A stretch of DNA of 64,000 bases from an uncultured Halieaceae bacterium. GTDB lineage: Bacteria > Pseudomonadota > Gammaproteobacteria > Pseudomonadales > Halieaceae. Below, piece by piece: positions 50,973 to 61,602 of this stretch. The stretch spans positions 108,642-172,641 of the forward strand of contig CALJGI010000011.1 of the NCBI GenBank assembly GCA_938074045.1, read 5' to 3'. The notes beneath the pieces are model-generated. The model saw nothing but the letters and a program-made list of their open reading frames with translations. It searched no databases and was not told the DNA's origin. Numbering within the stretch: the stretch's first letter is position 1; every line of letters begins with the position of its first letter. A program made the position numbers and the translations under genes.

Positions 50973-51807
50973 GTGGCACCCCGTTCCAATTGCCGCCCGT
51001 TACCCGCGGCAAGCCATCGGCGTCCTCTCGGGTACTGATATTCTCAAACCCCGCCGACAAGAACAATTGGCGCACAGAGGTCCCCTGGGTCGCACCATGC
51101 TCTATTAACAACCAACCATTGTTCGCCATGTGGTGAGCCGCCTGCTTCGCAATGACGGCAATATCGTCCAACCCCTCTGCGCCCGACACCAGTGCCTGCT
51201 GCGGTTCAAAGCGCAAATCTCCCTGTTGCAGGTGTACATCTCCATCCGCAATATAAGGGGGATTACTGACGATAAGATCAAAGTTCATCATTTCAGTTTC
51301 AGACAGCCAGTCACCCTCCACAAATGTGACTTTATTGAACTGGTGCGTCTGTGCGTTTTTTCGAGCGACCGCGAGGGCCCCTGGACTGATATCACTCCCA
51401 TAGACCCTCCACGTGGGTTTTTCCGACGCCAGCGCCAGGGCGATGGCACCACTCCCCGTACCAAGATCCATCACCACAGCTTCACCCGGCAGATCCAGCT
51501 CCAGACTCCATTGCACCAGCAATTCGGTTGCCGGACGCGGAATCAGCGTGTGCTGATCAACATGTAACGACAGTGACCAGAATTCCCTGCGCCCAATGAG
51601 GTAGGCAATCGGCTCGCCCCGGCGTCGTCTCTCCAGCTGATCCCGATAACGCTGCGACACAACCGCATCTACGTACTGTTCAGGCCAGGCATAGAGAAAG
51701 CTGCGGGGCTTTTGCAGGCCATCAGCCAACAGAACTTCAGCATCAAGTCGTGAACTGTCACTGCCCAAATCACCCGCTTCGGCCAGCAGTTCACGAATGG
51801 TGCTCAT
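50959..51807 (-). CDS. prmC: Release factor glutamine methyltransferase
   Basis: Methylates the glutamine of the GGQ motif in RF1 and RF2. The 282-residue product has an N-terminal helical domain, the SAM motif [13 protein letters not shown] near 114-126 and the catalytic NPPY at 182-185. Its ATG overlaps the prfA stop by four bases, so enzyme and substrate are co-translated. Confidence 0.96.
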   Translation of the reverse strand: MSTIRELLAEAGDLGSDSSRLDAEVLLADGLQKPRSFLYAWPEQYVDAVVSQRYRDQLERRRRGEPIAYLIGRREFWSLSLHVDQHTLIPRPATELLVQWSLELDLPGEAVVMDLGTGSGAIALALASEKPTWRVYGSDISPGALAVARKNAQTHQFNKVTFVEGDWLSETEMMNFDLIVSNPPYIADGDVHLQQGDLRFEPQQALVSGAEGLDDIAVIAKQAAHHMANNGWLLIEHGATQGTSVRQLFLSAGFENISTREDADGLPRVTGGNWNGVPRDER

Positions 51808-52892
51808 GCTTCCTCAGCCAGCGCCGTCAATAGGTCGGCCTGATGTTCCTGACGCAGCGGTTCAATGACCGTATCGAGATCACCCTGCATGACCTCGGAT
51901 AATTTATAGAGCGTGAGATTGATTCGGTGATCTGTTAACCGACCCTGGGGAAAGTTGTAGGTCCTGATACGATCCGAGCGATCCCCGGTACCCACCAGAC
52001 TGCGCCGCTCATCCGCCTGCTCCTGCTCCTGTTTGTCCCGGGCGCCGGTCAGCAATCGCGCCTGCAACAAGGCCAAAGCCCGCGCGCGGTTCTTGTGCTG
52101 GGAGCGTTCGTCCTGACATTCGACAACAATACCGCTGGGGAGGTGGGTGAGCCGGATAGCGGAATCCGTTTTATTGACGTGCTGACCACCCGCGCCGCTC
52201 GCCCTGAAAGTGTCCTCGCGCAAATCAGCTTTGCTGATCTCTATTTCATCCACTGCATCCGGCTCCAGCAGAATGGCAACGGTACAGGCAGAGGTATGAA
52301 TGCGCCCCTGCGACTCCGTCTCCGGTACCCGCTGTACCCTGTGCGCGCCGCTTTCAAACTTCAGTTGGGCGTAAACGTCCTTTCCAGAAACCCGGGTGAT
52401 GATCTCCTTGTAGCCACCATGATCCCCGGGACGCTCACTGAGTATTTCAATCTTCCAGCCGCGGTTTTCAGCGTAGCGACTGTACATGCGGAATAGATCT
52501 CCGGAAAAAATGGCAGCCTCGTCGCCGCCGGTACCGGCCCTGATCTCCAGGAATACATTGCGGGCATCGTGTGGATCGCGGGGCAGTAAAAGTCGCTGCA
52601 ATTCGCCAGACAGCGTCTCGCTGCGCTGTCCGGCGGCGGCCATTTCCTCTTCCGCCATGGCACGCATATCGGCGTCCCCGTCATCCAGCAACATGCGCGC
52701 CTCGTCGATGTCCTGTTGCACCTGTTGGTACTCGGCAAAGCACTTCACCACCGGCTCCACCTCGGCGTACTCGCGAGACAGCTCCCGAAATCGATTTTGA
52801 TCGCCAATGATCTCCGGGTCACTGAGCAGCGCGCCCAACTCCTCATAGCGCTCGGTAAGATGCTGTAATTTTTCCAATATCGAGGCTTTCAT
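51804..52892 (-). CDS. prfA: Peptide chain release factor 1
   Basis: Reads UAA and UAG stop codons and triggers peptide release. The 362-residue product has the tripeptide codon-reading region [14 protein letters not shown] (PET at 190-192; PAT in E. coli) and the peptidyl-transferase motif GGQ at 235-237 in [15 protein letters not shown]. Length is normal. It overlaps hemA and prmC by four bases each, forming hemA-prfA-prmC-moeB. Confidence 0.97.
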   Translation of the reverse strand: MKASILEKLQHLTERYEELGALLSDPEIIGDQNRFRELSREYAEVEPVVKCFAEYQQVQQDIDEARMLLDDGDADMRAMAEEEMAAAGQRSETLSGELQRLLLPRDPHDARNVFLEIRAGTGGDEAAIFSGDLFRMYSRYAENRGWKIEILSERPGDHGGYKEIITRVSGKDVYAQLKFESGAHRVQRVPETESQGRIHTSACTVAILLEPDAVDEIEISKADLREDTFRASGAGGQHVNKTDSAIRLTHLPSGIVVECQDERSQHKNRARALALLQARLLTGARDKQEQEQADERRSLVGTGDRSDRIRTYNFPQGRLTDHRINLTLYKLSEVMQGDLDTVIEPLRQEHQADLLTALAEEA

Positions 52893-54184
52893 TCGGTTCC
52901 CGGTTCTTCCTTGTCTTCTGCGACAGTATCCACGCCCAGCAATCGGCGTCCCAGAGCAATCGCTTCCGCATCACCAGCGGCAGAGGCACGTTTCAGTTCC
53001 CGACTGGGATGATGTATCAGTTTATTGGTCAGGCCGCGTGCAAACGATGCCAGTACCTTGTCCGCGGGTTCGCCCCGATCCAGCAGACGCAGAGCCATCT
53101 CCAGCTCTCTATCCCGGGTTGTTTCGGCATTCTGCCGATAGGCCCTGACCGTATCCACAGCGCCCAGGCTACGCAGCTCTTGCTGATAGGCAGTCACGCC
53201 CTGGTCAATGATGACGTCCGCCTTACGCGCTTCGTCCTGCCGCGTTTGCAGATTGGAGTCCACAATACCGCGCAAATCATCTACGCTGTAAAGATAGACG
53301 TCGTTGAGTTCACCCACCTGTGGCTCTATGTCTCGGGGTACAGCGAGATCAATCATCAATATGGGTTTGTGCATGCGCACCCGCAGCGCGCGCTCCACAG
53401 CGCCCTTGCCAAGAATGGGCAGTTGGCTTGCTGTGGATGAGATAACAATGTCCGAATCTACCAACAAGTCGGGAATATCTGAGAGCAGAACTGCCTCTGC
53501 CCCAAAACCCTGCGCGAGTTCGCGGGCGTGTCCCAGGGTGCGGTTGGCCACCACAATTCTGGATACACCCTGATTGGCAAGATGGCGGGCGACCAGCTCG
53601 ATGGTTTCCCCCGCCCCTACCAACAGTGCCCGTGCCCCGGAGAGTTCGGTAAAAATATGGCCGGCGAGATCAACCGCTGCATAGGCCACGGAAACCGGGT
53701 TTTCACCAATGGCGGTATCGGTGCGAACCTGTTTGGCCACCGAAAATACACGTGGAAGCAGACGCGAGAAAGCCACACCGATGGTGCCTGCCTCCTGCGC
53801 GACGGCATAGGCGGACTTCATCTGTCCCAGAATCTGGGGTTCCCCCAACACCATGGAATCCAACCCACTGGCCACCTCAATAAGGTGGCGCAATACTTTT
53901 TCACCCTGGTGTATGTAAATACATTGCTGCAAATCAGCAATAGGCAGATGGTGATAAGCGGCAAGCCAGCCCAGGCTCACTTCAGCCAGGTCAACTTTCG
54001 TGGTTTGTGGAGAAAACACCAATTCGGTGCGATTGCAGGTCGAGAGAATCAACACTTCAGCTCCCCCGAGAGCTGCACTGGCATCGCTGAGCGCCTCGGT
54101 CATCTGTTCCGGGGCAAATGCCACACGCTCGCGCACATCCACCGAAGCGGAGTTATGGTTAATTCCCAGAGCGAAAAGATTCAT
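52889..54184 (-). CDS. hemA: Glutamyl-tRNA reductase
   Basis: Reduces Glu-tRNA(Glu) to glutamate-1-semialdehyde, the first step of C5 tetrapyrrole synthesis. The start is [19 protein letters not shown] (431 residues); codons further upstream to 54334 fall in the promoter region shared with the divergent TPR gene. The catalytic Cys50 is in STCNRTELV, followed by the NADPH domain ([17 protein letters not shown] near 180) and the C-terminal dimerisation helix. First gene of the operon. Confidence 0.96.
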   Translation of the reverse strand: MNLFALGINHNSASVDVRERVAFAPEQMTEALSDASAALGGAEVLILSTCNRTELVFSPQTTKVDLAEVSLGWLAAYHHLPIADLQQCIYIHQGEKVLRHLIEVASGLDSMVLGEPQILGQMKSAYAVAQEAGTIGVAFSRLLPRVFSVAKQVRTDTAIGENPVSVAYAAVDLAGHIFTELSGARALLVGAGETIELVARHLANQGVSRIVVANRTLGHARELAQGFGAEAVLLSDIPDLLVDSDIVISSTASQLPILGKGAVERALRVRMHKPILMIDLAVPRDIEPQVGELNDVYLYSVDDLRGIVDSNLQTRQDEARKADVIIDQGVTAYQQELRSLGAVDTVRAYRQNAETTRDRELEMALRLLDRGEPADKVLASFARGLTNKLIHHPSRELKRASAAGDAEAIALGRRLLGVDTVAEDKEEPGTE

Positions 54185-54383
54185 TCTGTATGAAGCGAAG
54201 CCTGTTAATCGCAGGACGGCTGAACCAAACGATGCCACCACGTTCCAAAAGGGTGGCGATTTTAGCAATTTAGTGGCGCTGATGCATGGGTGGTCTGTTA
54301 TTTGGTACTCTAACACGATCCTCGCAACGACCACATCCTGGATTCGATGTGCGGTTGACAGCCACTCTCAGACGATTGGGTTA

Positions 54384-56138
54384 ATGAAACATAAACTTAC
54401 AACACCTTTGATTTCGGCCTTCCTCAGTGTCGCAATCGCAGCATGTGCCACCTCCACCCCGCCACCTGCCCAGTTAGAGGTGGAGCCGACCCCGTCGGTC
54501 AAGCCACCTGTCAGCGAGGTTGTGGTGACACCTACACGACCCATACCGGACGACAGCCTGCTGCCTCTGCTGGTGGCGGAATTCGCCCTGCGGCGAGAAC
54601 AACTCGACCTGGCGCTGGACACCTATCTCACCCAGTCCAACGTGCTGCGCGACCCAAGCATCAGCGCCCACACCACGCGCCTGGCGCAATACCTGAACAA
54701 TGACAAGGCCGCCCTGCAGGCCGCATTATTGTGGGTTGAGGTGGAGCCGGATAATCAGGATGCTCGGCTTACCCTCGGCAACCTGCTCGCACAGGCGGGA
54801 GACCCGGTAGCAGCAGCACCACACTTGGCGGAAGTATTAGCCGCTGGGGGACGTGCGAACTTTACTGCTCTTGCAGTGGCCGCGACGCGACGGGGTGATC
54901 AGCAGACCGATCGATTGCTGGAGACTCTTAACGGTCTGGCGAAACAGTACGCCGACAACACCGAGGTCATGTTGAGCCGGGCCATATTGCTACAGCACAA
55001 GAAAGAGTACGACTCAGCTCTGGATCAGGTGCGAGAGGTCTTCGCAATAGACGCCGAGCAAAAGCAGGCTATCGTGCTGGAAGCCCAGATCAGACAGCTT
55101 ATGGGGCACAAGGAAGACGCATTCCAGCGTTTGCAAGCCGCCATTGCCAGCAACCCGGAGGATTCCAAGCTTCGCTTGCAATATGCCCGTCTGCTGACGC
55201 GCAGCGATCTGGAAGCCGCGAGGCAACAATTCGATATTCTGGTGGATGCCGCCCCGCGGGATGCGAACCTTTTATACTCTACTGCCCTCGTGTCCCGGGA
55301 ACTGGGCGACGACGTGCGGGCGAAAGCGGAATTTGAGCGCCTGCTGACGCTAGACGGGCGCCACAACGAAGCCAATTTTTATCTCGGTCGAATTCATGAG
55401 ACCGCTGGCGACACCCGTCAGGCTGTCTCCCACTATGCAAAAGTCATGGCCGGGCCGGATTTTCAGGCGGCACACAGGCGAGTCGCCTCACTGCTGCTGG
55501 CCGAACAGGATTTTGCAGCGCACGCAGCGCATTTCGATAAGTTGCGCAGTCGCTACCCTGGATTCAGTGAATCCATCTTCCTCCTGGAAGCTGATTCTCT
55601 AGGGCAAGTTCAGGCTCTGGAGCGCAGCACAGAAGCTCTGAACCGCGGTCTGGAGCAGTTGCCAGGTAATGTCTCCCTGCTTTATGCACGGTCCATGTTG
55701 AGTGAAAAAACCCGCAACCTGGAGACTATGGAGCAGGATTTGCGCACCATACTGGCTGCCGATCCCGATAACTCGACCGCGCTGAATGCGCTGGGCTACA
55801 CCCTGGCCAACCTGACCGAACGATATGACGAAGCACTGGACCTTATCGCTCGGGCACTGGAGCTCAACCCCGGTGAACCGGCAATTCTGGACAGTATGGG
55901 CTGGGTAAAGTTTCGTCTCGGCGAGCTGGATACCGCACTGGACTATCTCCAGCGGGCATTCGATGCATTTCCCGACCCCGAGGTGGCCGCCCATCTGGGC
56001 GAGGTGTTATGGGCGCTGGGAGAACAGGAATCCGCCAGAGACATATGGCGAGAATCATTGTCGCAACACCCGGATCACAACGTCTTACTGGATGTACTAA
56101 AACGTCTGAGCCCGGGGGATATCCCGGCGGGTGACTGA
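54384..56138 (+). CDS. TPR-repeat outer-membrane lipoprotein
   Basis: Tetratricopeptide protein of the kind found beside hemA and lolB in Pseudomonas (PA4667); function not defined. The start MKHKLTTPLISAFLS gives 584 residues with a lipoprotein signal and lipobox cysteine at 21 (AIAACATST), then a Pro/Val-rich linker and at least eight degenerate TPR units from about 55 to 575, clearest in ALNALGYTLANLTERYDEAL (around 470) and AILDSMGWVKFRLGELDTAL. The lipoprotein could scaffold an envelope complex. It overlaps lolB by eight bases. Confidence 0.85.
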   Translation: MKHKLTTPLISAFLSVAIAACATSTPPPAQLEVEPTPSVKPPVSEVVVTPTRPIPDDSLLPLLVAEFALRREQLDLALDTYLTQSNVLRDPSISAHTTRLAQYLNNDKAALQAALLWVEVEPDNQDARLTLGNLLAQAGDPVAAAPHLAEVLAAGGRANFTALAVAATRRGDQQTDRLLETLNGLAKQYADNTEVMLSRAILLQHKKEYDSALDQVREVFAIDAEQKQAIVLEAQIRQLMGHKEDAFQRLQAAIASNPEDSKLRLQYARLLTRSDLEAARQQFDILVDAAPRDANLLYSTALVSRELGDDVRAKAEFERLLTLDGRHNEANFYLGRIHETAGDTRQAVSHYAKVMAGPDFQAAHRRVASLLLAEQDFAAHAAHFDKLRSRYPGFSESIFLLEADSLGQVQALERSTEALNRGLEQLPGNVSLLYARSMLSEKTRNLETMEQDLRTILAADPDNSTALNALGYTLANLTERYDEALDLIARALELNPGEPAILDSMGWVKFRLGELDTALDYLQRAFDAFPDPEVAAHLGEVLWALGEQESARDIWRESLSQHPDHNVLLDVLKRLSPGDIPAGD

Positions 56139-56754
56139 GCGGACAACTGTGTCTTCCCTACACCACTGGATAACTCTCTTCATCCTGAGTCTGCTACTGG
56201 CGGCCTGCGCCCCAATGCCCGCTGTCGAGGATGCACAAACCCAGCGATCTACGGATTCACTAGAACAGTGGAGTATGCAGGGAAAAATGGCCTTGAGAGG
56301 ACCTGAGGCAGCCCACAACATGCGCTTTGTATGGCAACAAACGGGTTCCCGGTTTGATATTGAGATGAGCGGCCCTCTGGGTATTGGAAAAGTCCGCATG
56401 GTGGGGCGAAATGGGGAACTGGAGTCAGTTTCTCGTGGTGGTGATCCAGTTGACCACACAGAGGCCCGCGCAGCATTACTGCGTGAAGTAGGCTGGGGTA
56501 TGCCCCTGGCAGACCTGCAGTACTGGTTACGTGGCCTGACGGCACCACTGCCCGCGCCGACCAAAGAGCAGCGTCAGGACAACCACCTGATCGCAGCAAA
56601 GCAGGATGGCTGGACACTCACATGGAAAGATCATCAACTCCGGAACATTGGCAATGGAACCTATGTATTGCCCAGCACACTGGAATTAACACGGGACAAC
56701 TACCGGGCACGGCTGAGAATCCTGAACTGGTCCAGCGGGGATAAATCATCATGA
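56131..56754 (+). CDS. lolB: Outer-membrane lipoprotein receptor LolB
   Basis: Accepts lipoproteins from LolA and inserts them in the outer membrane. A GTG start at 56131 gives 207 residues with a lipobox cysteine at 26 (LLLAACAPMP). The mature domain shows LEQWSMQGKMALRGPEAAHNMRF (in part), LRGLTAPLPAP near 134-144 and the WTLTWKDHQ stretch, all LolB-like. Neighbours TPR lipoprotein and ispE match the usual order; the stop overlaps ispE by four bases. Confidence 0.92.
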   Translation: MTERTTVSSLHHWITLFILSLLLAACAPMPAVEDAQTQRSTDSLEQWSMQGKMALRGPEAAHNMRFVWQQTGSRFDIEMSGPLGIGKVRMVGRNGELESVSRGGDPVDHTEARAALLREVGWGMPLADLQYWLRGLTAPLPAPTKEQRQDNHLIAAKQDGWTLTWKDHQLRNIGNGTYVLPSTLELTRDNYRARLRILNWSSGDKSS

Positions 56755-57596
56755 GTGAGGTACTGCGCTGCCTGTCCCCGGCCAAGCTCAACCTCTTCCT
56801 GCATATTACCGGCCGCCGCGCCGATGGGTATCACGAATTACAGACCCTGTTTCAGCTGCTGGAGTTTGGCGACTATATGGAATTCAGGCCTCGTCGGGAC
56901 AGGGTCTTCGAGGTGCACTGCGAAGGTTTGGACATACCTGAGCGCGACAACCTTGTATACCACGCCGCCGAGACCCTGAGGCAATACAGCGGGTACAGCG
57001 CAGGCATCAGTATCATGATCGAAAAAAACATCCCCCACGGCGGCGGATTGGGGGGTGGCAGTTCCAATGCAGCGACCACCTTACTTGTGCTCAACCACCT
57101 CTGGAAACTGCAGCTGGATAAAGGGAAACTGGCAGAACTGGGGGCGACTCTGGGAGCAGATATCCCGGTATTTGTGCACGGGCAAAGTTCCTGGGCCGAG
57201 GGTATTGGCGACAAACTAACGTCAGTTGCCCTCAACGAACGCTGGTACCTGGTTCTTAAACCCTCATGCACTGTTGCAACAGGGCAAATATTTAGTAACC
57301 AAGAATTGACACGCAACACCACGCCCCTCAGAATAGCGGCCTTTTTTGAGCAGGGTGGTCACAACGACTGTGAACCGGTCGTGAAGAGGCTTTACCCCGC
57401 AGTGCGAGACGCACTTGATTGGCTACAGAACCACGCGGAAGCACGCCTGACGGGCACCGGAGCCTGCGTGTTTGCGGCCTTTGATGAAAGGCAACAGGCT
57501 GATAGTGTATACAGTCAAGTGCCACCACATATACAGGCATTTGTAGCCCGCGGGGTAAATCGCTCTCCGGTGCATAATCAGTTGGAGCTGAAATAG
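56751..57596 (+). CDS. ispE: 4-diphosphocytidyl-2-C-methylerythritol kinase
   Basis: GHMP kinase of the non-mevalonate isoprenoid pathway; phosphorylates CDP-ME at the 2-hydroxyl. The 281-residue product has SPAKLNLFLHITGRRADGYHE near 9-29 (in part) and the ATP loop IPHGGGLGGGSSNAATTLL near 96-114, plus LTGTGACVFAAFDE near 229-242. It is coupled to lolB and followed within 20 bases by tRNA-Gln. Confidence 0.96.
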   Translation: MSEVLRCLSPAKLNLFLHITGRRADGYHELQTLFQLLEFGDYMEFRPRRDRVFEVHCEGLDIPERDNLVYHAAETLRQYSGYSAGISIMIEKNIPHGGGLGGGSSNAATTLLVLNHLWKLQLDKGKLAELGATLGADIPVFVHGQSSWAEGIGDKLTSVALNERWYLVLKPSCTVATGQIFSNQELTRNTTPLRIAAFFEQGGHNDCEPVVKRLYPAVRDALDWLQNHAEARLTGTGACVFAAFDERQQADSVYSQVPPHIQAFVARGVNRSPVHNQLELK

Positions 57597-57615
57597 ATCA
57601 GCTATATAGAATTAT

Positions 57616-57690
57616 TGGGGTGTCGCCAAGCGGCAAGGCACTGGGTTTTGATCCCAGCATTCGGAGGTTCGAATCCTCCCACCCCAGCCA
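57616..57690 (+). tRNA. tRNA-Gln (anticodon TTG)
   Basis: A 75-base cloverleaf with encoded CCA. The acceptor stem is TGGGGTG with CACCCCA, the anticodon stem CTGGG with CCCAG encloses loop TTTTGAT (anticodon TTG, reads CAA), and the T-arm has GGTTCGAATCC. The U1-A72 pair is typical of tRNA-Gln. It lies between ispE and prs, as in Pseudomonas, and is likely co-transcribed with them. Confidence 0.96.
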
Positions 57691-57757
57691 TTTTTTCATG
57701 GATATTGACGCCGGAGCCGCGGCAATCCACATTCGCCAGTAGCAGAGGATAAAAAAC

Positions 57758-58705
57758 GTGTCTGCCAAAATGATGGTGTTCACCGGTAACGCCAACCGTA
57801 CCCTCTCCGAGAAAGTTGTTCGCATCCTCAATCTGCCCATGGGCAATGCGAAGGTCGGAAAATTCAGCGATGGTGAAATAAACGTTGAACTGAACGAGAA
57901 CGTGCGCGGTAAGGACGTATTTGTGTTGCAGTCCACTTGCCAACCGACCAATGACAATTTGATGGAACTGATACTGATGATCGACGCGCTAAAGCGCGCC
58001 TCGGCCAACCGGATCACAGCCGTAGTGCCTTATTTCGGCTATGGCAGGCAGGATCGCCGGGTGCGCTCCGTACGGGTACCCATCAGCGCCAAGGTTGTGG
58101 CTGACATGATGGTAGGCGCCGGTGTTGACCGGGTATTGACCCTCGATTTGCACGCAGAACAGATTCAGGGCTTTTTCACTTGCCCGGTGGACAACGTATA
58201 TGCATCGCCAGTGCTGAATGATGACATTGTTCGCAGTCGCTACGATAACCTGATGGTAGTCTCGCCAGACATCGGTGGTGTGGTCAGGGCAAGAGCTATC
58301 GCGAAACAGTTAGACGATGCCGATCTGGCGATCATTGACAAACGTCGACCCAAGGCAAACGAGGCCCAGGTGATGAACATCATCGGTGATGTTGATGGGC
58401 GTACATGCCTGGTAGTAGATGACATGGTGGATACGGCCGGAACGCTGTGCAAAGCCGCCGATGCGCTAAAGACAAAGGGGGCTGCGAAAGTAGTGGCTTA
58501 CTGCACCCACGCGGTGCTGTCCGGCAATGCCATAGACACAATTTCCAATTCGTCACTGGATGAATTGGTGGTCGCCGACTCCATCCCTCTGAGCGAAGAA
58601 GCGGAAAACTGCGGTTGCATTCGTCAACTGACGATTTCCCGACTGCTGGCGGAAGCCATGCGTCGCGTGAGTAATGAAGAATCACTGAGCGCAATGTTTC
58701 AATAA
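57758..58705 (+). CDS. prs: Ribose-phosphate pyrophosphokinase
   Basis: Makes PRPP from ribose 5-phosphate and ATP for nucleotides, histidine (hisG nearby) and tryptophan. The 315-residue product from a GTG start has [21 protein letters not shown] (in part, near 33-53), the flexible-loop [10 protein letters not shown] near 94-103, [13 protein letters not shown] near 167-179 and the PRPP loop [10 protein letters not shown] near 219-228. Normal length and class I type. Confidence 0.97.
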   Translation: MSAKMMVFTGNANRTLSEKVVRILNLPMGNAKVGKFSDGEINVELNENVRGKDVFVLQSTCQPTNDNLMELILMIDALKRASANRITAVVPYFGYGRQDRRVRSVRVPISAKVVADMMVGAGVDRVLTLDLHAEQIQGFFTCPVDNVYASPVLNDDIVRSRYDNLMVVSPDIGGVVRARAIAKQLDDADLAIIDKRRPKANEAQVMNIIGDVDGRTCLVVDDMVDTAGTLCKAADALKTKGAAKVVAYCTHAVLSGNAIDTISNSSLDELVVADSIPLSEEAENCGCIRQLTISRLLAEAMRRVSNEESLSAMFQ

Positions 58706-58777
58706 ACATTGCAAACACCAACCCACTCCACGTACCGGTCGAAGGTCGTTGGGTGTTAACACAAAGGAGTCCAGACC

Positions 58778-59467
58778 ATGTCTGACACATTTGTAATAGA
58801 AGCTGAAATACGCAGCGACCTGGGGAAAGGTTCGAGCCGCCGCCTTCGTCGTCTGCACGGTAAAGTACCCGCCATTCTCTACGGGGGCGGTGTTGATCCC
58901 GTCGCGCTGACTCTGTCACGCAAGGATCTGACCAAGTCCCTGGAAAATGAGGCTTTTTACTCACAGATTCTCACCATACAGGTTGAGGACAAGCAGCAAA
59001 AAGCGGTACTGAAAGACCTGCAACGACATCCTGCCAAAGAAACGGTAATGCACGCTGACTTTCTGCGGGTAAGCGAAGACGTCAAAATTACCGTACGCGT
59101 ACCGCTGCACTTCACCAACGAAGACAGCTGTGTGGGCGTCAAGATGGAAGGCGGTGTTATCACCCACAGCATCACTGAGCTGGAAATACAGTGTCTTCCC
59201 GCCGATCTGCCAGAGTACATTGAGTTCGATATGGGCACAGTGACCGCCGGTCAGATCATCCATATCAGTGACCTGCAACTGCCTGAAGGGGTAGAAAGTG
59301 TCGCTCTGTCACACGGTGAAGATCATGATCTACCCGTTGCCAGCGTACAACAGGCACGCGGCGGCTCAGACGACGACCTCGACGATGTAGATGCAGATGC
59401 AGATGCTGATGATGGCGAGGCTGATGATGCCGACAACGCCGCTGACGAAGGCGAAAGCGAAGACTAA
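58778..59467 (+). CDS. rplY: 50S ribosomal protein L25 (general stress protein Ctc) with acidic tail
   Basis: Binds 5S rRNA. The 229-residue product is the long TL5/Ctc type: N-terminal L25 domain (about 5-95, with SDLGKGSSRRLRR and ILYGGGVDPVAL) and a C-terminal beta domain (about 100-195). The last 32 or so residues are almost wholly Asp, Glu and Ala, with the repeated DADADADD core. AAGGAG lies just upstream of ATG. It follows prs and precedes pth in conserved order. Confidence 0.95.
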   Translation: MSDTFVIEAEIRSDLGKGSSRRLRRLHGKVPAILYGGGVDPVALTLSRKDLTKSLENEAFYSQILTIQVEDKQQKAVLKDLQRHPAKETVMHADFLRVSEDVKITVRVPLHFTNEDSCVGVKMEGGVITHSITELEIQCLPADLPEYIEFDMGTVTAGQIIHISDLQLPEGVESVALSHGEDHDLPVASVQQARGGSDDDLDDVDADADADDGEADDADNAADEGESED

Positions 59468-59505
59468 GTCCTGCGGGACCGCTTCGCGCCCCCTGAGCGG
59501 GCGTC

Positions 59506-60099
59506 ATGACAGACCAAGTGAAACTGATTGCTGGCCTGGGAAATCCAGGCCAGCAGTATGACGGCACCCGCCACAATGCGGGGGCAGATCTTGTGTCTGC
59601 GATTGCCCGTGACTGCGGCACGGCATTGACCAGCGAATCACGGTTTTTTGGACGCTGCGCCCGGGTAAACCTTGCGGGCAAAGATGTACGCCTGCTGGTT
59701 CCTGATACCTACATGAATCGCAGCGGCCAGGCGGTCGCGGCGATGCTCAATTTCTATAAATTCCCGGTGACTTCGCTGCTTGTCGTTCACGACGAGCTCG
59801 ATCTGCCACCGGGCGTTGCACGCTTTAAACACGGCGGCGGCCACGGTGGACACAATGGCCTACGCGACATAATCAAAGCTCTCGGCAACGACGCTTCCTT
59901 CAGCAGGCTACGCGTTGGTATAGGGCATCCCGGCAGTGCCAAGGAGGTCACAGGATACGTCCTCAGGAAAGCATCGAGTATCGAAAGCGCTCGAATAGAA
60001 GAGGCGGCCACTTGTGCGCTGCGAGTATTACCACAAGTCGTAGCCGGCGATTGGGCCAATGCCACCACCGAGCTTCATTCTGCCACGAGGCACGAATAA
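59506..60099 (+). CDS. pth: Peptidyl-tRNA hydrolase
   Basis: Recycles tRNA from peptidyl-tRNA released early from ribosomes. The 197-residue product has LIAGLGNPGQQYDGTRHNAG near 7-26 with the catalytic His23, PDTYMNRSGQAV near 66-77, and VVHDELDLPPGVARFKHGGGHGGHNGL (in part) near 92-116. Start ATG at 59506. It precedes ychF by 42 bases. Confidence 0.97.
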   Translation: MTDQVKLIAGLGNPGQQYDGTRHNAGADLVSAIARDCGTALTSESRFFGRCARVNLAGKDVRLLVPDTYMNRSGQAVAAMLNFYKFPVTSLLVVHDELDLPPGVARFKHGGGHGGHNGLRDIIKALGNDASFSRLRVGIGHPGSAKEVTGYVLRKASSIESARIEEAATCALRVLPQVVAGDWANATTELHSATRHE

Positions 60100-60141
60100 T
60101 GCTGAAAGCAAAGAGCCGAGAGAGCACCAAGGAGTATTAAG

Positions 60142-61236
60142 ATGGGTTTTAACTGCGGTATCGTCGGTCTGCCCAACGTGGGCAAGTCAACACTATTCAA
60201 CGCCCTCACCCAAGCCGGTATAGATGCGGAAAATTTCCCCTTCTGCACCATTGAGCCCAACGCGGGCATCGTACCTGTACCCGATCCCAGGCAAGACAAA
60301 ATTGCCGCGATAGTGCAACCACACAAAACCATCGCCACCACCATGGAATTTGTCGACATCGCCGGGCTGGTGGCTGGCGCATCCAAAGGTGAAGGGTTGG
60401 GCAACCAGTTCCTGGCCAACATTCGGGAAACCGACGCCATCGCCCACGTGGTCAGATGTTTCGAAGATGAAAACGTCATCCACGTGTCGAATCAGATAAA
60501 CCCGGCCGCGGACATTGAGATCATCAACACGGAACTGGCGCTAGCGGATCTTGAAAGCTGTGAGAGACAGCTGCAGAAGGTGATCCGCACAGCCAAAGGT
60601 GGCGACAAGGATGCCATCGCCATGAAAGCGCTGCTAGAGGACCGGCTACTACCCACGCTGAATGAAGCAAAACCCATACGGGCACTTGAATTCAGCGAAC
60701 GTGAGACAGAGCTGGTACGACAACTCCATCTATTGACCACCAAGCCCACCATGTACATCGCGAATGTGGATGAAGAAGGTTTCGAAAATAATCCACTATT
60801 GGACCAGGTGCAGGCTATTGCCGCCGCCGAAGGTGCAACCGTGGTAGTTATCTGCAATAAGCTGGAAGCGGAAATTGCCGAGCTGGACAGCGAAGAGCGC
60901 GCGGAATTTCTGGCTGAACTCGGTTTTGAAGAGCCGGGCCTGGACCGCGTTATTCGCGCTGGCTACCAATTGCTCAATCTGCATACCTACTTTACCGCCG
61001 GTGAGAAAGAAGTTCGTGCATGGACCGTGCGCGTTGGCGCTACAGCCCCACAGGCAGCCGGCATAATCCACACCGATTTTGAAAAAGGCTTTATTAGAGC
61101 CGAAGTCATTGGCTATGACGATTTCATCGCAAACAACGGTGAACAGGGCGCAAAAGACGCCGGGCGCTGGCGCCTGGAGGGTAAGGAGTACCGGGTTGCG
61201 GACGGCGATGTCATCCATTTCCGCTTTAACGTCTGA
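60142..61236 (+). CDS. ychF: Ribosome-binding ATPase YchF
   Basis: Obg-family P-loop protein that binds ATP rather than GTP and associates with ribosomes; linked to oxidative stress. The 364-residue product has GLPNVGKS at 9-16, [20 protein letters not shown] (switch region) near 70-89, NKLE in place of the GTP-specific NKxD (explaining ATP preference) near 238, and a C-terminal TGS domain with [14 protein letters not shown]. In Pseudomonas tRNA-Met follows directly; here 2.2 kb intervenes. Confidence 0.97.
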   Translation: MGFNCGIVGLPNVGKSTLFNALTQAGIDAENFPFCTIEPNAGIVPVPDPRQDKIAAIVQPHKTIATTMEFVDIAGLVAGASKGEGLGNQFLANIRETDAIAHVVRCFEDENVIHVSNQINPAADIEIINTELALADLESCERQLQKVIRTAKGGDKDAIAMKALLEDRLLPTLNEAKPIRALEFSERETELVRQLHLLTTKPTMYIANVDEEGFENNPLLDQVQAIAAAEGATVVVICNKLEAEIAELDSEERAEFLAELGFEEPGLDRVIRAGYQLLNLHTYFTAGEKEVRAWTVRVGATAPQAAGIIHTDFEKGFIRAEVIGYDDFIANNGEQGAKDAGRWRLEGKEYRVADGDVIHFRFNV

Positions 61237-61299
61237 TACCGGCAAATATGCAATAAATAGCCAAGTTTCCGACAACTCGTGCCTGCGGGGCAGGATAGC

Positions 61300-61602
61300 G
61301 CGAAAACGTCGGCATGAAATCAATCTGAACAACATTGGGCACAGTATTAATCTGGACGCGGTCATACGCCGCAATGATGGTCAAGCGAGGCAAAGTAAGC
61401 AGGCCTCCGAGAGACTGGCCCCGCACGCACAACAGCAAATTATTGCCTTTATCAATACGCTGGTACTGTTTCCGCCCGACGATACCGCATCAACCTGAAC
61501 CCAGGGAACCCCGCTAATCAGCGGGATATACAGGATCCTGCCGTCCATTGCACCATCAATTTGGGCGCTTTGTTTCAGATACCCGACGAGGGAACCGAAT
61601 AG
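61300..61602 (+). pseudogene. Frameshifted C-terminal remnant of a di-haem oxidoreductase (DUF1111-like)
   Basis: No intact gene spans 61237-61751. One frame reads SINLDAVIRRNDGQARQSKQ, then RLAPHAQQQIIAFINTLVLF and PPDDTAST before a stop. The neighbouring frame continues NLNPGNPANQRDIQDPAVHC and INLGALFQIPDEGTE to a TAG at 61600-61602. Together this resembles the C-terminus of di-haem (thiol oxidoreductase-like) cytochromes, where a DGEA-type motif precedes a LVLFPPDDTASNLNPG end. The N-terminal haem domains are missing. It appears to be a relic with a one-base slip near 61493. Confidence 0.55.

Noticed and set aside
54356..54385. TTGACA followed by TTAATG as the promoter of the TPR lipoprotein gene
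   Set aside because: The would-be -10 box overlaps the start codon, so transcription would begin inside the gene. The real promoter is probably further upstream in the 54185-54383 gap.
57616..57690. tRNA-Gln as an island attachment site
   Set aside because: Its neighbours ispE and prs are in conserved order on both sides with no integrase or foreign genes.
61508..61525. Hairpin CCCGCT-AATC-AGCGGG as a terminator
   Set aside because: No T-run follows on either strand; the stem falls within the di-haem oxidoreductase remnant and is probably incidental.
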